DNA of 9,458 nt from PNKC01 sp039917655 (GCA_039917655.1 JBDSJC010000069.1:1-9458), one strand, 5' to 3'. Counted from the first letter of the stretch, positions 1 to 5,862 are shown. The notes: generated by a model from the sequence alone, not told the origin. Numbers and translations are program-made.

Positions 1-2
1 TT

Positions 3-836
3 GTCGGTATTGCGGGGCGCACGATCGTTGCCGCTGAATCGGCCTCCGGCAAAGTCCTGCAGGTGCTTACCATTGGCGGTCCGCAGCCTGAGTATCTCTA
101 CCTCTACGCCGAATGGTCACCGGACGGGACGGATTTCGCCGCCGGAGTGTCGCGCGGCGAGAGAACGTGGCTGGTGGTGGACGGAGTGACGCGTTCGATC
201 CCCATCACCACGCGCGGCATGGAGTGGTCGCACGATGGCAAGCGCATCGCCATCAGCGGCGTCTATGGAAGTGGTGTCACTGGCACCCGCATTATCAGTC
301 TCGACGGTGCTCCAGACCTCACGCTCCCGGCGGGCTCCAGCAACCCGCGCTGGTCGTTCGATGACACCTTTGTTGCGATCAACGGGCCGGACCTGAACAC
401 CGGCACGGGCTTGCGCATTTTTGATTCGCGAACTGGCCGCGAGGTGCTTCGACTGACTGGCACCGGAACTTGCTCCGGCGATTACTGGATACGTGGGCAA
501 CTGTCGGTCCAAGGGCCATGGAATGGGGATGTCCAGGTGAGGGTGCCCTCGGGAGAACTGGCGCCGCTCGCCATCTTTGTCAACGGCGCAAACACGGAGG
601 ACGGCCGCGTTTTTGAGTTCAGGGGAAGTGGCAGCGCGGTGCTAGCGGCAGACGGGCAGGTCCTCGCTGAAGTCGATGGATACGGGTCGCTTCCAGGCCT
701 CTCCGACCAGCGCGACATCTTCCGTACGGACGGCCGCGCCACGCTGTTCGTTGGGGGTGCGGGCAAGGGCGGATGCGGCGAGTTCATGGATCCACTGGAG
801 CCCTTCAAAGTGACGATGCCGCCGTTCGCGGATTAG
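3..836 (+). CDS. TolB/WD40-like beta-propeller protein, 3' part
   Basis: The frame is open from the left edge, so this is the C-terminal 277 residues of a longer protein. A GTG at 63 lies inside the frame and is probably not the true start. Several blades of a beta-propeller can be seen, each marked by a W-S-x-D-(G/D) turn followed by a hydrophobic strand: WSPDG at about residues 38-42, WSHDGKRIAI at about 75-84 and WSFDDTFVAI at about 117-126. This turn is typical of TolB-type and PD40/WD40-like repeats in secreted or periplasmic binding proteins. A further strand pair (GLRIFDSRTGREVLRL) has the 'value then unit' form of propeller repeats. The C-terminal third is more diverged. No catalytic motif is visible and the N-terminus is missing, so localisation and partners are unknown. 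The fold is fairly sure; the role is not. Confidence 0.8.
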   Translation, partial: VGIAGRTIVAAESASGKVLQVLTIGGPQPEYLYLYAEWSPDGTDFAAGVSRGERTWLVVDGVTRSIPITTRGMEWSHDGKRIAISGVYGSGVTGTRIISLDGAPDLTLPAGSSNPRWSFDDTFVAINGPDLNTGTGLRIFDSRTGREVLRLTGTGTCSGDYWIRGQLSVQGPWNGDVQVRVPSGELAPLAIFVNGANTEDGRVFEFRGSGSAVLAADGQVLAEVDGYGSLPGLSDQRDIFRTDGRATLFVGGAGKGGCGEFMDPLEPFKVTMPPFAD

Positions 837-963
837 CCCATCTTCCGTCACTTCGCCACCAAACCAAACAGGCCACCCCGCGAACGGGATGACCTGCATG
901 GGGTGTGCACCGCCACAGGGGGAGGACGGTGCACTGGAGGAAATGGAGCCGATTGAGATGCGG

Positions 964-1203
964 TTAGCCGAAGCGCCACTCGGGCGTCGCGACGTGGCAT
1001 ACGGGGCAATACTGGTCATCAGCGCGATAGCCAGCACTACATTCGGGGCAGCGCCGTTGCGAATCCTCGCGCACCACCACGTACGCGGGGATCTGCGCCT
1101 CCGCAAAGAGCCGGCGCCACCAGGGGGTCGATTGCCTTCGAAGCATCTGCTTCGCCTCCATCGTTAAGCGGATGCGCACACCACCGGAACTACCGGCGAG
1201 CAC
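964..1203 (-). CDS. Small zinc-ribbon protein, hypothetical
   Basis: A 79-residue frame read from GTG at 1203, or 65 residues from the internal ATG at 1161. Two CxxC knuckles lie near the C-terminus (CPEC at 52-55, CPVC at 66-69) with ten residues between them, the pattern of a zinc ribbon that binds one Zn. The part before it is basic and aromatic (STPWWRRLF), then a short strand (IPAYVVVRED). Length and shape suit a stand-alone zinc-ribbon protein that contacts nucleic acid or protein, but I do not recognise a named family. Neither start has a clear Shine-Dalgarno sequence or a -10 box at leaderless distance, so the start is undecided. It is convergent with the propeller gene. The opposite-strand frame at 889-1167 shows no recognisable domain and was dropped. 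Confidence 0.6.
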   Translation of the reverse strand: MLAGSSGGVRIRLTMEAKQMLRRQSTPWWRRLFAEAQIPAYVVVREDSQRRCPECSAGYRADDQYCPVCHVATPEWRFG

Positions 1204-1483
1204 GCAACCACGGTTCGCATGAGAGGCAATTGCGCAGACTGAGCGGCTGCCACGCCTCTCCCTATAACGCCTACGGGGTTAGCTGACGGGTTCGGCGAAG
1301 GGAGTCGCCTATTCCACTTGCGTGGAAATACACCCCAAGAGTTGGTTCCCCCGTTTCACCTTGCGGCGAACTCGGCAGGGGCACTCTAGCACGGCGCGCC
1401 GTGGGTGCGTGTTAACGGAGTGTAAAATCAGCGGCCGGCCGGTTGCCACTCGCGCTGCAAGCATTTTGTTGAGGGCCGCTGGC
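1204..1483. other. Non-coding / degraded stretch
   Basis: No reading frame here looks like a real protein. The stretch holds a short perfect hairpin (1312-1327), two AT-rich pockets (about 1411-1430 and 1461-1470) in otherwise GC-rich DNA, and leads into the broken hydrolase fragment. It is best read as decayed sequence left by an insertion or deletion; a remnant of a mobile-element end is possible but not shown. Confidence 0.5.
1312..1327. repeat. Inverted repeat (hairpin), 6-bp arms
   Basis: TTCCAC (1312-1317) and GTGGAA (1322-1327) are perfect complements around a TTGC loop. There is no T-run on either side, so it is not a typical intrinsic terminator. It lies in the degraded stretch and could be chance or a scar of a mobile-element end. 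Confidence 0.4.
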
Positions 1484-1714
1484 TCATCGTTCGTCTGGGG
1501 ACGGTAGGGCCAGTCCCGGCGAGGCCGTCCGTGGCGCACGCATGTCGATCGCGAGGCAGCGCAAACCGGGCAACCGTTCGATGACCTGGTCCCAGCACCG
1601 GGCGTGGAAGCCGGTGGCGTGTGCGAAGAAGAGGGTGGGCCCGCTGGTGGGCCAATCGACGAGGGCGAGTTCAACTCCGTTCGCGCGGACGCGCGACTCA
1701 ATCCCCTGGCGCAT
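1484..1714 (-). pseudogene. Broken alpha/beta-hydrolase, N-terminal fragment
   Basis: Read from ATG at 1714, the first 55 or so residues are a clear alpha/beta-hydrolase start. A first strand (VRANGVELALVDW) is followed by FFAHATGFHARCWDQVI, matching the oxyanion-loop H-G-x-x-x-x-x-x-x-W region, then LRCLAIDMR, the strand before the usual RGHGRS turn. There the frame fails. One extra base at about 1534-1537 throws HGR into another frame, which reads HGRPRRDWPYR for about ten residues before similarity ends. The nucleophile elbow (G-x-S-x-G), the acid and the catalytic histidine are all absent. An intact member would be about 260-300 residues; 76 remain. A 13-bp tandem duplication sits exactly at the start. 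It should be treated as a pseudogene with no enzyme activity. Confidence 0.65.
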
Positions 1715-1728
1715 ACCCCTGGCGCATA
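1703..1728. repeat. 13-bp perfect tandem duplication
   Basis: CCCCTGGCGCATA occurs twice head to tail, at 1703-1715 and 1716-1728. On the minus strand each copy carries an ATG. Only the copy at 1714 is in frame with the hydrolase fragment, because 13 is not a multiple of three. The outer ATG (1727) runs into a stop after nine codons. It looks like a recent slippage event at the 5' end of the decayed gene. Confidence 0.85.
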
Positions 1729-1791
1729 TTTCGCGATCGTGCGGGGCGGCGGCGAATGGCCTAACAACGGTCCGGAGTTCTCAGAGGAACG

Positions 1792-1797
1792 TAGAAT
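1792..1797 (+). promoter_or_regulatory. -10 box, leaderless promoter of the DinB-like gene
   Basis: TAGAAT ends six bases before the ATG at 1804, which puts the transcription start at or next to the start codon. No convincing -35 hexamer is seen 16-18 bases upstream. An AGAGGA at 1783-1788 is too far from the ATG to be a good Shine-Dalgarno sequence. Confidence 0.6.
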
Positions 1798-1803
1798 GGG
1801 ACG

Positions 1804-2304
1804 ATGGAAAACGATGCCATCGCCCGGCTCGCGGCCACGCCCGCTACGCTCGCCCACCTGGTCGCCGAAGCAGGCGACGCTGCCCTGGACGCCGCCCGTC
1901 CCGGCCAGTGGAGCGCGCGCACTTTGCTCGCCCATTTTCGCGACGACGAGTACCTGTGCATGCGGGTGGCCCTGGGGCGGATGCTGGCCGAAGAGAAGCC
2001 CACCCTGCGGTTCATCGACGGTGGAGACTGGGAGCCGGGCCGCCGCCGAACTCGCGATCGCAAGGAGTGGCTGTTGGGAGACTTTGCCCTGCAACGCCAG
2101 GCCAGCATGGCGATTCTCCGGGGGCTAGATGCGCCGGATTGGGAGCGCACGGGCGAGACAGAGGGGGAGGGCGTTTTCACGATCGCAGCGTTCGTGGCTG
2201 CGTGGGCGAACCATGACGCCGAGCACATCGCATCCCTGGAAGCGGCCCTGGGCGAAACGCTTAAACAGATCAAGGACCGCCGCGCAAGGAGGGATGAGCC
2301 GTGA
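1804..2304 (+). CDS. DinB-like metal-binding four-helix-bundle protein
   Basis: A 166-residue protein of the DinB / YfiT-like superfamily, whose usual length is about 150-175. The diagnostic metal-site pattern is present: W36-S-A-R-T-L-L-A-H44 with F-R-D-D-E49 after it in the first helices, and N-H137-D-A-E-H141 in the last helix. H44, H137 and H141 are the likely metal-binding triad (Zn, Ni or Fe in known members). Members of this fold include bacillithiol/mycothiol-dependent transferases and maleylpyruvate isomerases, but many have no known reaction, and nothing here fixes the substrate. Start: the ATG has a -10 box six bases upstream (leaderless type). The stop overlaps the next gene's start by four bases (GTGA), so this gene heads a translationally coupled unit with the nucleotidyltransferase. 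The name DinB refers to this fold, not to DNA polymerase IV. Confidence 0.85.
   Translation: MENDAIARLAATPATLAHLVAEAGDAALDAARPGQWSARTLLAHFRDDEYLCMRVALGRMLAEEKPTLRFIDGGDWEPGRRRTRDRKEWLLGDFALQRQASMAILRGLDAPDWERTGETEGEGVFTIAAFVAAWANHDAEHIASLEAALGETLKQIKDRRARRDEP
2287..2293 (+). promoter_or_regulatory. Strong Shine-Dalgarno for the nucleotidyltransferase
   Basis: AAGGAGG lies seven bases before the GTG at 2301, inside the end of the preceding gene. It fixes this GTG, which overlaps the upstream TGA, as the start and shows that internal operon genes here use Shine-Dalgarno initiation. Confidence 0.8.
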
Positions 2305-2864
2305 ATCCCGACGACTCCGATCCGCTGATGGAGTGCGCCATCCGCCTCGACGAGGCCGGCATCGACTACATGCTCACCGGCTCCGTCGCGGGCTACTTCT
2401 ACGGCCTCAATCGGGCGACGGGCGACACCGATGTCGTCCTCTCCATCGTCCCCTCGCAAGTACCGGCGTTTGTCGCCGCCTTCAAGGACGCCTACTTCGT
2501 CGATCGGCTGATGGTCGAGCAGTCTGTCCGAGAGAGGGACATGTTTAACGTGATGCCCCGTGCCGGGGGCAAGTTCGACTTCATCGTCCTGAAGCCCGTC
2601 GCCAGTGAGTTAGAGAAGTTCGCCCGGCGCGAGGTCTTCGACTGGCACGGGTACCCGCTGTGGGTCGCCACAGCTCCGGATCTGGTGCTCAGCAAGCTCG
2701 AATGGGCGCGCTCCAGCCATTCCAGCATGCAGTTCTCTGACATTCGGACGATAATGGGCTCCGGTGCAGTCGATGAAAACGACCCCTACTTTGCCCGGCA
2801 ACTCGATCGCCTCAACCTCCGCGAGGTGCTGGACGCTTGCTACGCCGAAGGACACCAAACCTGA
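2301..2864 (+). CDS. MNT/AbiEii-like nucleotidyltransferase
   Basis: A 187-residue stand-alone nucleotidyltransferase-fold protein. The core signature is complete: T-G27-S28 followed, after a short helix (VAGYFYGLNRATG), by D42-T-D44, then the third carboxylate D93 in GKFDFIVLKP. These are the GS...DxD...D residues that bind metal and NTP in Pol-beta-type enzymes. The later segment VATAPDLVLSKLEWAR matches the 'PxDLxLxKL' helix shared by AbiEii-type and DUF6036-type proteins. Relatives include toxins that modify tRNA or proteins (AbiEii, MenT) and MNT antitoxins that AMPylate HEPN toxins; which applies here cannot be told. The GTG start is fixed by a strong upstream Shine-Dalgarno sequence and a four-base overlap with the DinB-like gene. 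A small gene of unknown function overlaps its 3' end. The fold and active residues are sure; the biological substrate is unknown. Confidence 0.8.
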   Translation: MNPDDSDPLMECAIRLDEAGIDYMLTGSVAGYFYGLNRATGDTDVVLSIVPSQVPAFVAAFKDAYFVDRLMVEQSVRERDMFNVMPRAGGKFDFIVLKPVASELEKFARREVFDWHGYPLWVATAPDLVLSKLEWARSSHSSMQFSDIRTIMGSGAVDENDPYFARQLDRLNLREVLDACYAEGHQT

Positions 2865-3108
2865 ATTCGGTGACCAGTACAACCGCTGGTGGCTCGGGCT
2901 TTCAGGCCCGGAGAGGGCTGACTGGTGGCTGCGAAGGATGCGTTCGTTTGGAGCAGCCCGCTACAACCGCATCCGCCAGGCAGCACCGGATGCTTCCGAG
3001 CCGGAGATCCTCGCGCAATGGACCGAAGAGTCGTATCGCGATTCGGTGCCCCCGGAGCGGCTGGCGCATTTGTGCGAGATGATCCGGCGGGCGCCGCCAG
3101 CGCAGTAG
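2764..3108 (+). CDS. Small helical hypothetical protein behind the nucleotidyltransferase
   Basis: The frame runs to TAG at 3108. The protein-like part begins at about 2845 (PKDTKPEFGDQYNRWW) and is rich in W, R, E and L, with amphipathic helices: RADWWLRRMRSFGAARYNRI, then ASEPEILAQWTEESY and PERLAHLCEMIRR. No stand-alone domain is recognised. The pattern 'sitting helix, A-R-x-x-x-I-R-x-x-x-P-D-A-S-E-x-E-I' resembles small proteins of unknown function that often lie next to nucleotidyltransferases. The start is unclear. GTG 2764 and ATG 2773 overlap the upstream gene by about 100 bases, and their first 27 or so residues look like shadow translation. There is no canonical start near 2840-2890, and the next ATG (2938) would cut conserved-looking sequence. 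A rare start codon, a frameshift or true overlap are all possible. It may be a partner of the nucleotidyltransferase. Confidence 0.55.
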   Translation: MQSMKTTPTLPGNSIASTSARCWTLATPKDTKPEFGDQYNRWWLGLSGPERADWWLRRMRSFGAARYNRIRQAAPDASEPEILAQWTEESYRDSVPPERLAHLCEMIRRAPPAQ

Positions 3109-3123
3109 CACCCAGTGATGCGC

Positions 3124-3129
3124 TACCCT
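3124..3129 (+). promoter_or_regulatory. -10 box, leaderless promoter of rnhA
   Basis: TACCCT ends seven bases before the rnhA ATG at 3137, with no Shine-Dalgarno sequence between. The spacing puts transcription start at or next to the A of ATG. No clear -35 element is seen. Confidence 0.55.
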
Positions 3130-3136
3130 TTCTGCG

Positions 3137-3616
3137 ATGCCCGCCGAGTCCAGACCGCTAGTCCACATCTATACCGATGGCGCGTGCTCGCCGAATCCCG
3201 GGTGGGGTGGCTGGGGCGCGCTGCTCATTTCGCCCAGCCACGGCAAGACGCGTGAACTCTCCGGCGCCGAGCCAGACTCAACCAACAACCGCATGGAACT
3301 GACCGGCGCGATCATGGCACTGCGGGCCCTGAAGAAGCCCTGCACGGTGGTCCTGCACACCGACTCGACCTACGTCCACAATGGCTTTTCGAAGGGCTGG
3401 GTGCGGAAGTGGGAGGCTAACGGCTGGCGCACGGCGAACAAAGGCCACGTCCAGAACGTGGATCTCTGGCAGCAGCTGGCGGAAATGGTGGCCTACCACG
3501 ATGTGGAGTGGGTCTGGGTTCGAGGTCACTCTACGAACATCGACCATAACCGGGTGGATGCGCTGGCAGTCGCCGCCCGCGAGGCGTTGGCGCGGGGGGC
3601 GCGAGCCGCGGGGTAG
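3137..3616 (+). CDS. rnhA: Ribonuclease HI
   Basis: Cuts the RNA strand of RNA-DNA hybrids in the cytoplasm, removing R-loops and replication primers. All catalytic residues are visible: D14 in YTDGAC, E54 in NNRMEL, D76 in HTDSTYV and D141 in HNRVDALA, with the mobile histidine H131 in VRGHS. The basic protrusion that grips the hybrid is present (KGWVRKWEANGWRTANKGH, about 86-104), as in E. coli RNase HI and unlike the protrusion-less archaeal-type enzymes. At 159 residues it is the normal length (E. coli 155). The ATG at 3137 is chosen because the conserved first strand (LVHIYTDGA) begins eight residues in, and a TACCCT -10 box sits seven bases upstream. It stands alone between the nucleotidyltransferase unit and lgt. 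A GC-rich stem overlaps the stop codon. Confidence 0.97.
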   Translation: MPAESRPLVHIYTDGACSPNPGWGGWGALLISPSHGKTRELSGAEPDSTNNRMELTGAIMALRALKKPCTVVLHTDSTYVHNGFSKGWVRKWEANGWRTANKGHVQNVDLWQQLAEMVAYHDVEWVWVRGHSTNIDHNRVDALAVAAREALARGARAAG

Positions 3617-3622
3617 CTCGCG
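3600..3622 (+). other. GC-rich stem-loop at the rnhA stop codon
   Basis: CGCGAGC (3600-3606) pairs with GCTCGCG (3616-3622) over a nine-base loop that contains the TAG. No T-run follows, so it is not a classic intrinsic terminator. It may slow ribosomes or RNase decay, or be chance in GC-rich DNA. Confidence 0.35.
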
Positions 3623-3671
3623 GATTGGGCAAGATCCCGCGCGGTCGCTATTCCCTGTGCACGCGACCCTG

Positions 3672-3677
3672 TACCTT
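3672..3677 (+). promoter_or_regulatory. -10 box, leaderless promoter of lgt
   Basis: TACCTT ends eight bases before the lgt ATG at 3686. There is no purine-rich Shine-Dalgarno sequence in front of the ATG and no clear -35 hexamer. This matches the spacing at the other first-in-unit genes of this window. Confidence 0.5.
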
Positions 3678-3685
3678 AGCGACCG

Positions 3686-4630
3686 ATGTTCCTGTTCGCC
3701 TACCTGCCGTTCCTCTCAATCACGATCAACTGGGACCCGACGCTCGCCGACATTGGCCCCTTCACGCTGACGTGGCACGGGCTGTTCACGGCGCTCGGGA
3801 TCATCGGCGGCGTCACCCTGTCCGTTTGGCTGGCAAAGAAGGACGGGATCCCGCCAGAGATTGGCCAGGAGATCGCGCTTGTCGGCGTGCCCTGCGCGAT
3901 CGTCGGCGCGCGCCTGTTTTATGTGATTGAGCATTGGGGGGACAAGTTCAGCGGCGACCCCCTGAAGGCAATCACGGGCATAACCGAGGGCGGGATCACG
4001 CTCTACGGCGGGCTGATCGGCGGCGTGGCAGGCGGGCTGATCTACGCTCTTCTGCATAAATGGCCGATCGCCATCACTTTCGATGCGGCAGCACCGGGCA
4101 TGCTCCTCGGTCAGGCGATCGGCCGCCTGGGGGACCTCGTGAACGGCGAGCACCTCGCTAAGCAGACCAACCTCCCGTGGGGCGTCGAATACACGAACCC
4201 CGGGAGCCCGCAGTACTCCTATTTCCACAACATCTTCCCCGAGAAGTGCGCGCAGCTCGCCTCGGACCCGCTGGGGAACTGCGCCGTCCATCCCACGGCG
4301 GGCGGCTACGAGATGTTGGGCGACCTGCTGATCCTCGGCGTCCTGCTGCTCGTCTTGCGCCGCGTCCTCCGAGTGCCTGGGTGGTTGTTCTGCAGCTACG
4401 TGGCGATGTACGGCGTCCTTCGCTTCTTCCTTTCGTACACTCGGATCGATGAGAAGACGTACTTCGATATCCCAACGCCGCAGATCGTCAGTGGGCTACT
4501 TATTGGCATTGCGGTCATCGCCGCCGGGATCTTCTACCGCTGGCCGGGGCCGATTACGCCTGAGTACGCGGACCGCGTGTGGGGAGACCTGCCGCCGCCA
4601 GACGACGAGCCGCCCGTAACGCCTGCCTGA
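3686..4630 (+). CDS. lgt: Prolipoprotein diacylglyceryl transferase
   Basis: Membrane enzyme for the first step of lipoprotein maturation. It moves a diacylglyceryl group from phosphatidylglycerol to the cysteine of the lipobox. About seven hydrophobic helices are visible over 314 residues (E. coli Lgt 291), with a hydrophilic Pro/Asp-rich C-terminal tail. Signature elements: GGITLYGGLIGG (about 106-117, where E. coli has a histidine in place of Y), the Lgt signature GRLGDLVNGEH (about 146-156, where many Lgt have N for the D), HPTAGGYEML (about 206-215) and VLRFFLSYTRID (about 244-255) near the essential arginine. The substitutions occur in functional subgroups, as far as I recall, so activity is expected. 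A leaderless-type -10 box precedes the ATG. The glutaredoxin-like gene starts five bases after its stop, so the two are co-transcribed. Confidence 0.96.
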   Translation: MFLFAYLPFLSITINWDPTLADIGPFTLTWHGLFTALGIIGGVTLSVWLAKKDGIPPEIGQEIALVGVPCAIVGARLFYVIEHWGDKFSGDPLKAITGITEGGITLYGGLIGGVAGGLIYALLHKWPIAITFDAAAPGMLLGQAIGRLGDLVNGEHLAKQTNLPWGVEYTNPGSPQYSYFHNIFPEKCAQLASDPLGNCAVHPTAGGYEMLGDLLILGVLLLVLRRVLRVPGWLFCSYVAMYGVLRFFLSYTRIDEKTYFDIPTPQIVSGLLIGIAVIAAGIFYRWPGPITPEYADRVWGDLPPPDDEPPVTPA

Positions 4631-4635
4631 CCCCC

Positions 4636-4896
4636 GTGCCACGCCTTCAGGTCACCCTCTACGGGAACGCGAACTGCGGTCTCTGCGCACAGGCCGAGGC
4701 GATGCTTCGCCGCATCTCGAAGCACATCGCGCTCGAATTGTCGGTGGTGGAGATCGATTCCGACCCCGAACTACAGCGGCGCTACCTGGTCGAAATCCCG
4801 GTGGTCGTTGCGGACGGCACCGAAGTGGCGCGCGCGCCGATATTCGAGGCTGCCCTGGAGGACGCGCTCCGGGCGATTCTCTCCGCTCGCGATTGA
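4636..4896 (+). CDS. Glutaredoxin-like (DUF836) thioredoxin-fold protein
   Basis: An 86-residue thioredoxin-fold protein of the glutaredoxin-like DUF836 type. Redox motif C14-G-L-C17 follows the first strand (QVTLYGNANCGLC); the cis-proline is in E-I-P55-V-V; SDPELQRRY (42-50) is the family's usual 'xDPELxxRY' helix. With both cysteines it could act as a small thiol-disulfide oxidoreductase; the partner is unknown. GTG 4636 is preferred over an in-frame ATG at 4579, because the extra 19 residues of the longer form are Arg/Ala-rich shadow sequence lying inside lgt. The start sits five bases after the lgt stop with no Shine-Dalgarno sequence, so translation is probably coupled to lgt. Convergent with the membrane-protein gene that ends at 4924. 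Confidence 0.85.
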   Translation: MPRLQVTLYGNANCGLCAQAEAMLRRISKHIALELSVVEIDSDPELQRRYLVEIPVVVADGTEVARAPIFEAALEDALRAILSARD

Positions 4897-4923
4897 AGGC
4901 GCTGTGGTTCGTTCGGCACGGCC

Positions 4924-5850
4924 TCAGAACACGAAGTAGACCACTGCTGCCAACGCGGGGAGCACGAACCAGAGCACGCCAGCCATGGCGATCGCTACGG
5001 TAGCGAAAAACGTTGCGTCGTCTCCCGGCGGATGGCCGGCGTTGCCGACCGACTCCCAGAGGGTTGCGAGCGGCTGCTGCATGATCAGGCGGGACCTTCG
5101 GCGGGCGACGGACGCGCCCGCCAGCAGCATGCCCGAGAGCAGGAAAAAGATAACGAAGAGGACGCCGATGCCTGTCGTGAGCACCCACCGATCGGCGAAA
5201 TTAATCGCCCCAAGATACTGCGAGAGCGTGCCAAGCAGCGGGAGCAGGATTCCGCCGACGACGAGTAGCGGCGCGCCGATGCCTCCACCCGAAAACGAGG
5301 GGGCGAGGCGGTCAATCTCGATTCGGGCCTGCGCGAGCAGTCGCCGTTCGGGTGAAGCGGGTATGCACTGCGCCTCCCGTCTCGCGTACAGGGTACGGAC
5401 CGTCCCGACGATGCCCTTGGCGTAGGCCTGGACGATGTATTCGGCGACGAATTCTGCGCCCCAGGCGGCGATCGGCGTCAACGGGCCCAGGCGCGGCACG
5501 CGTGGCTCGCGGTAGCCTTCGCGGTCCAGCACCTCGAGGGCACGGATCGTTCGGCGATGGGCCTCTCCGAAGCGTTCTGGTTGGGCGAGCGGCTGCTGCA
5601 CCGCGAGTTGCGCCACGATTCGCGCTTCCACCTCCGTCTCGCCGCCGAAACTGGCGAGGACGGCCTCGGCCACCGCATCGGAGTCACCGCCCAGCAGCCT
5701 TCGGGTGCGGCCCAACTGGTCCGTCACCTCATCGAGGAGCAGGAGGTCGTCTGGCTTCAGGTCGCCGATGCGCGTGCGCAGGCCGCGTAGCCGCGATTCG
5801 AGCGAACGCTGGGCGCTTGCCGCTGCCAGCGGCGGCTTTTCCGGTTCCAC
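4924..5850 (-). CDS. Three-helix membrane protein with charged N-terminal domain, unknown function
   Basis: Not recognised as a named family. The 308 residues divide in two. Residues 1-180 are soluble and helical, rich in Arg, Glu and Leu, with a likely coiled-coil at about 13-55 (RSLESRLRGLRTRIGDL, then LLLLDEVTDQLGRTRR) and conserved-looking helices at about 70-110 and 126-160. Residues 190-308 are membrane-bound, with hydrophobic helices at about 191-213, 222-247 and 281-307. A positive loop (RRRSR, about 250-254) lies between helices two and three and suggests a cytoplasmic face. No signal peptide, catalytic motif or nucleotide site is visible. The GTG start at 5850 is supported by a TAGACT -10 box six bases upstream, leaderless style. 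It is transcribed away from the GntR gene across an 83-base divergent gap. It could be a scaffold or stress-related membrane protein, but that is guesswork. Confidence 0.8.
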   Translation of the reverse strand: MEPEKPPLAAASAQRSLESRLRGLRTRIGDLKPDDLLLLDEVTDQLGRTRRLLGGDSDAVAEAVLASFGGETEVEARIVAQLAVQQPLAQPERFGEAHRRTIRALEVLDREGYREPRVPRLGPLTPIAAWGAEFVAEYIVQAYAKGIVGTVRTLYARREAQCIPASPERRLLAQARIEIDRLAPSFSGGGIGAPLLVVGGILLPLLGTLSQYLGAINFADRWVLTTGIGVLFVIFFLLSGMLLAGASVARRRSRLIMQQPLATLWESVGNAGHPPGDDATFFATVAIAMAGVLWFVLPALAAVVYFVF

Positions 5851-5856
5851 AGCGGC

Positions 5857-5862
5857 AGTCTA
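5857..5862 (-). promoter_or_regulatory. -10 box, leaderless promoter of the membrane-protein gene
   Basis: On the minus strand the sequence reads TAGACT, then six bases, then GTG (5850). There is no Shine-Dalgarno sequence in the gap. No -35 hexamer is evident. Confidence 0.6.

Noticed and set aside
889..1167. 92-residue plus-strand frame beginning MTCMGCAPP
   Set aside because: It overlaps the zinc-ribbon frame on the other strand, has no recognisable domain and no start signal, and its C-terminal half is Arg/His-rich as shadows of GC-rich genes tend to be.
1260..1330. Possible tRNA or structured RNA (GGGTTCGGCGAAGG-like T-loop look)
   Set aside because: No cloverleaf could be folded: acceptor and anticodon stems are missing on both strands. 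The only firm pairing is the small 6-bp hairpin.
1309..2094. 261-residue minus-strand frame across the hydrolase remnant and the DinB-like gene
   Set aside because: Most of it is antisense shadow of the DinB-like gene with Pro/Ser/Arg-rich low-complexity sequence. Only the HGRPRRDWPYR piece is meaningful, as the frameshifted continuation of the broken hydrolase.
3600..3622. Intrinsic terminator after rnhA
   Set aside because: The stem is GC-rich but overlaps the stop codon and no T-run follows, so it is listed only as a stem-loop.
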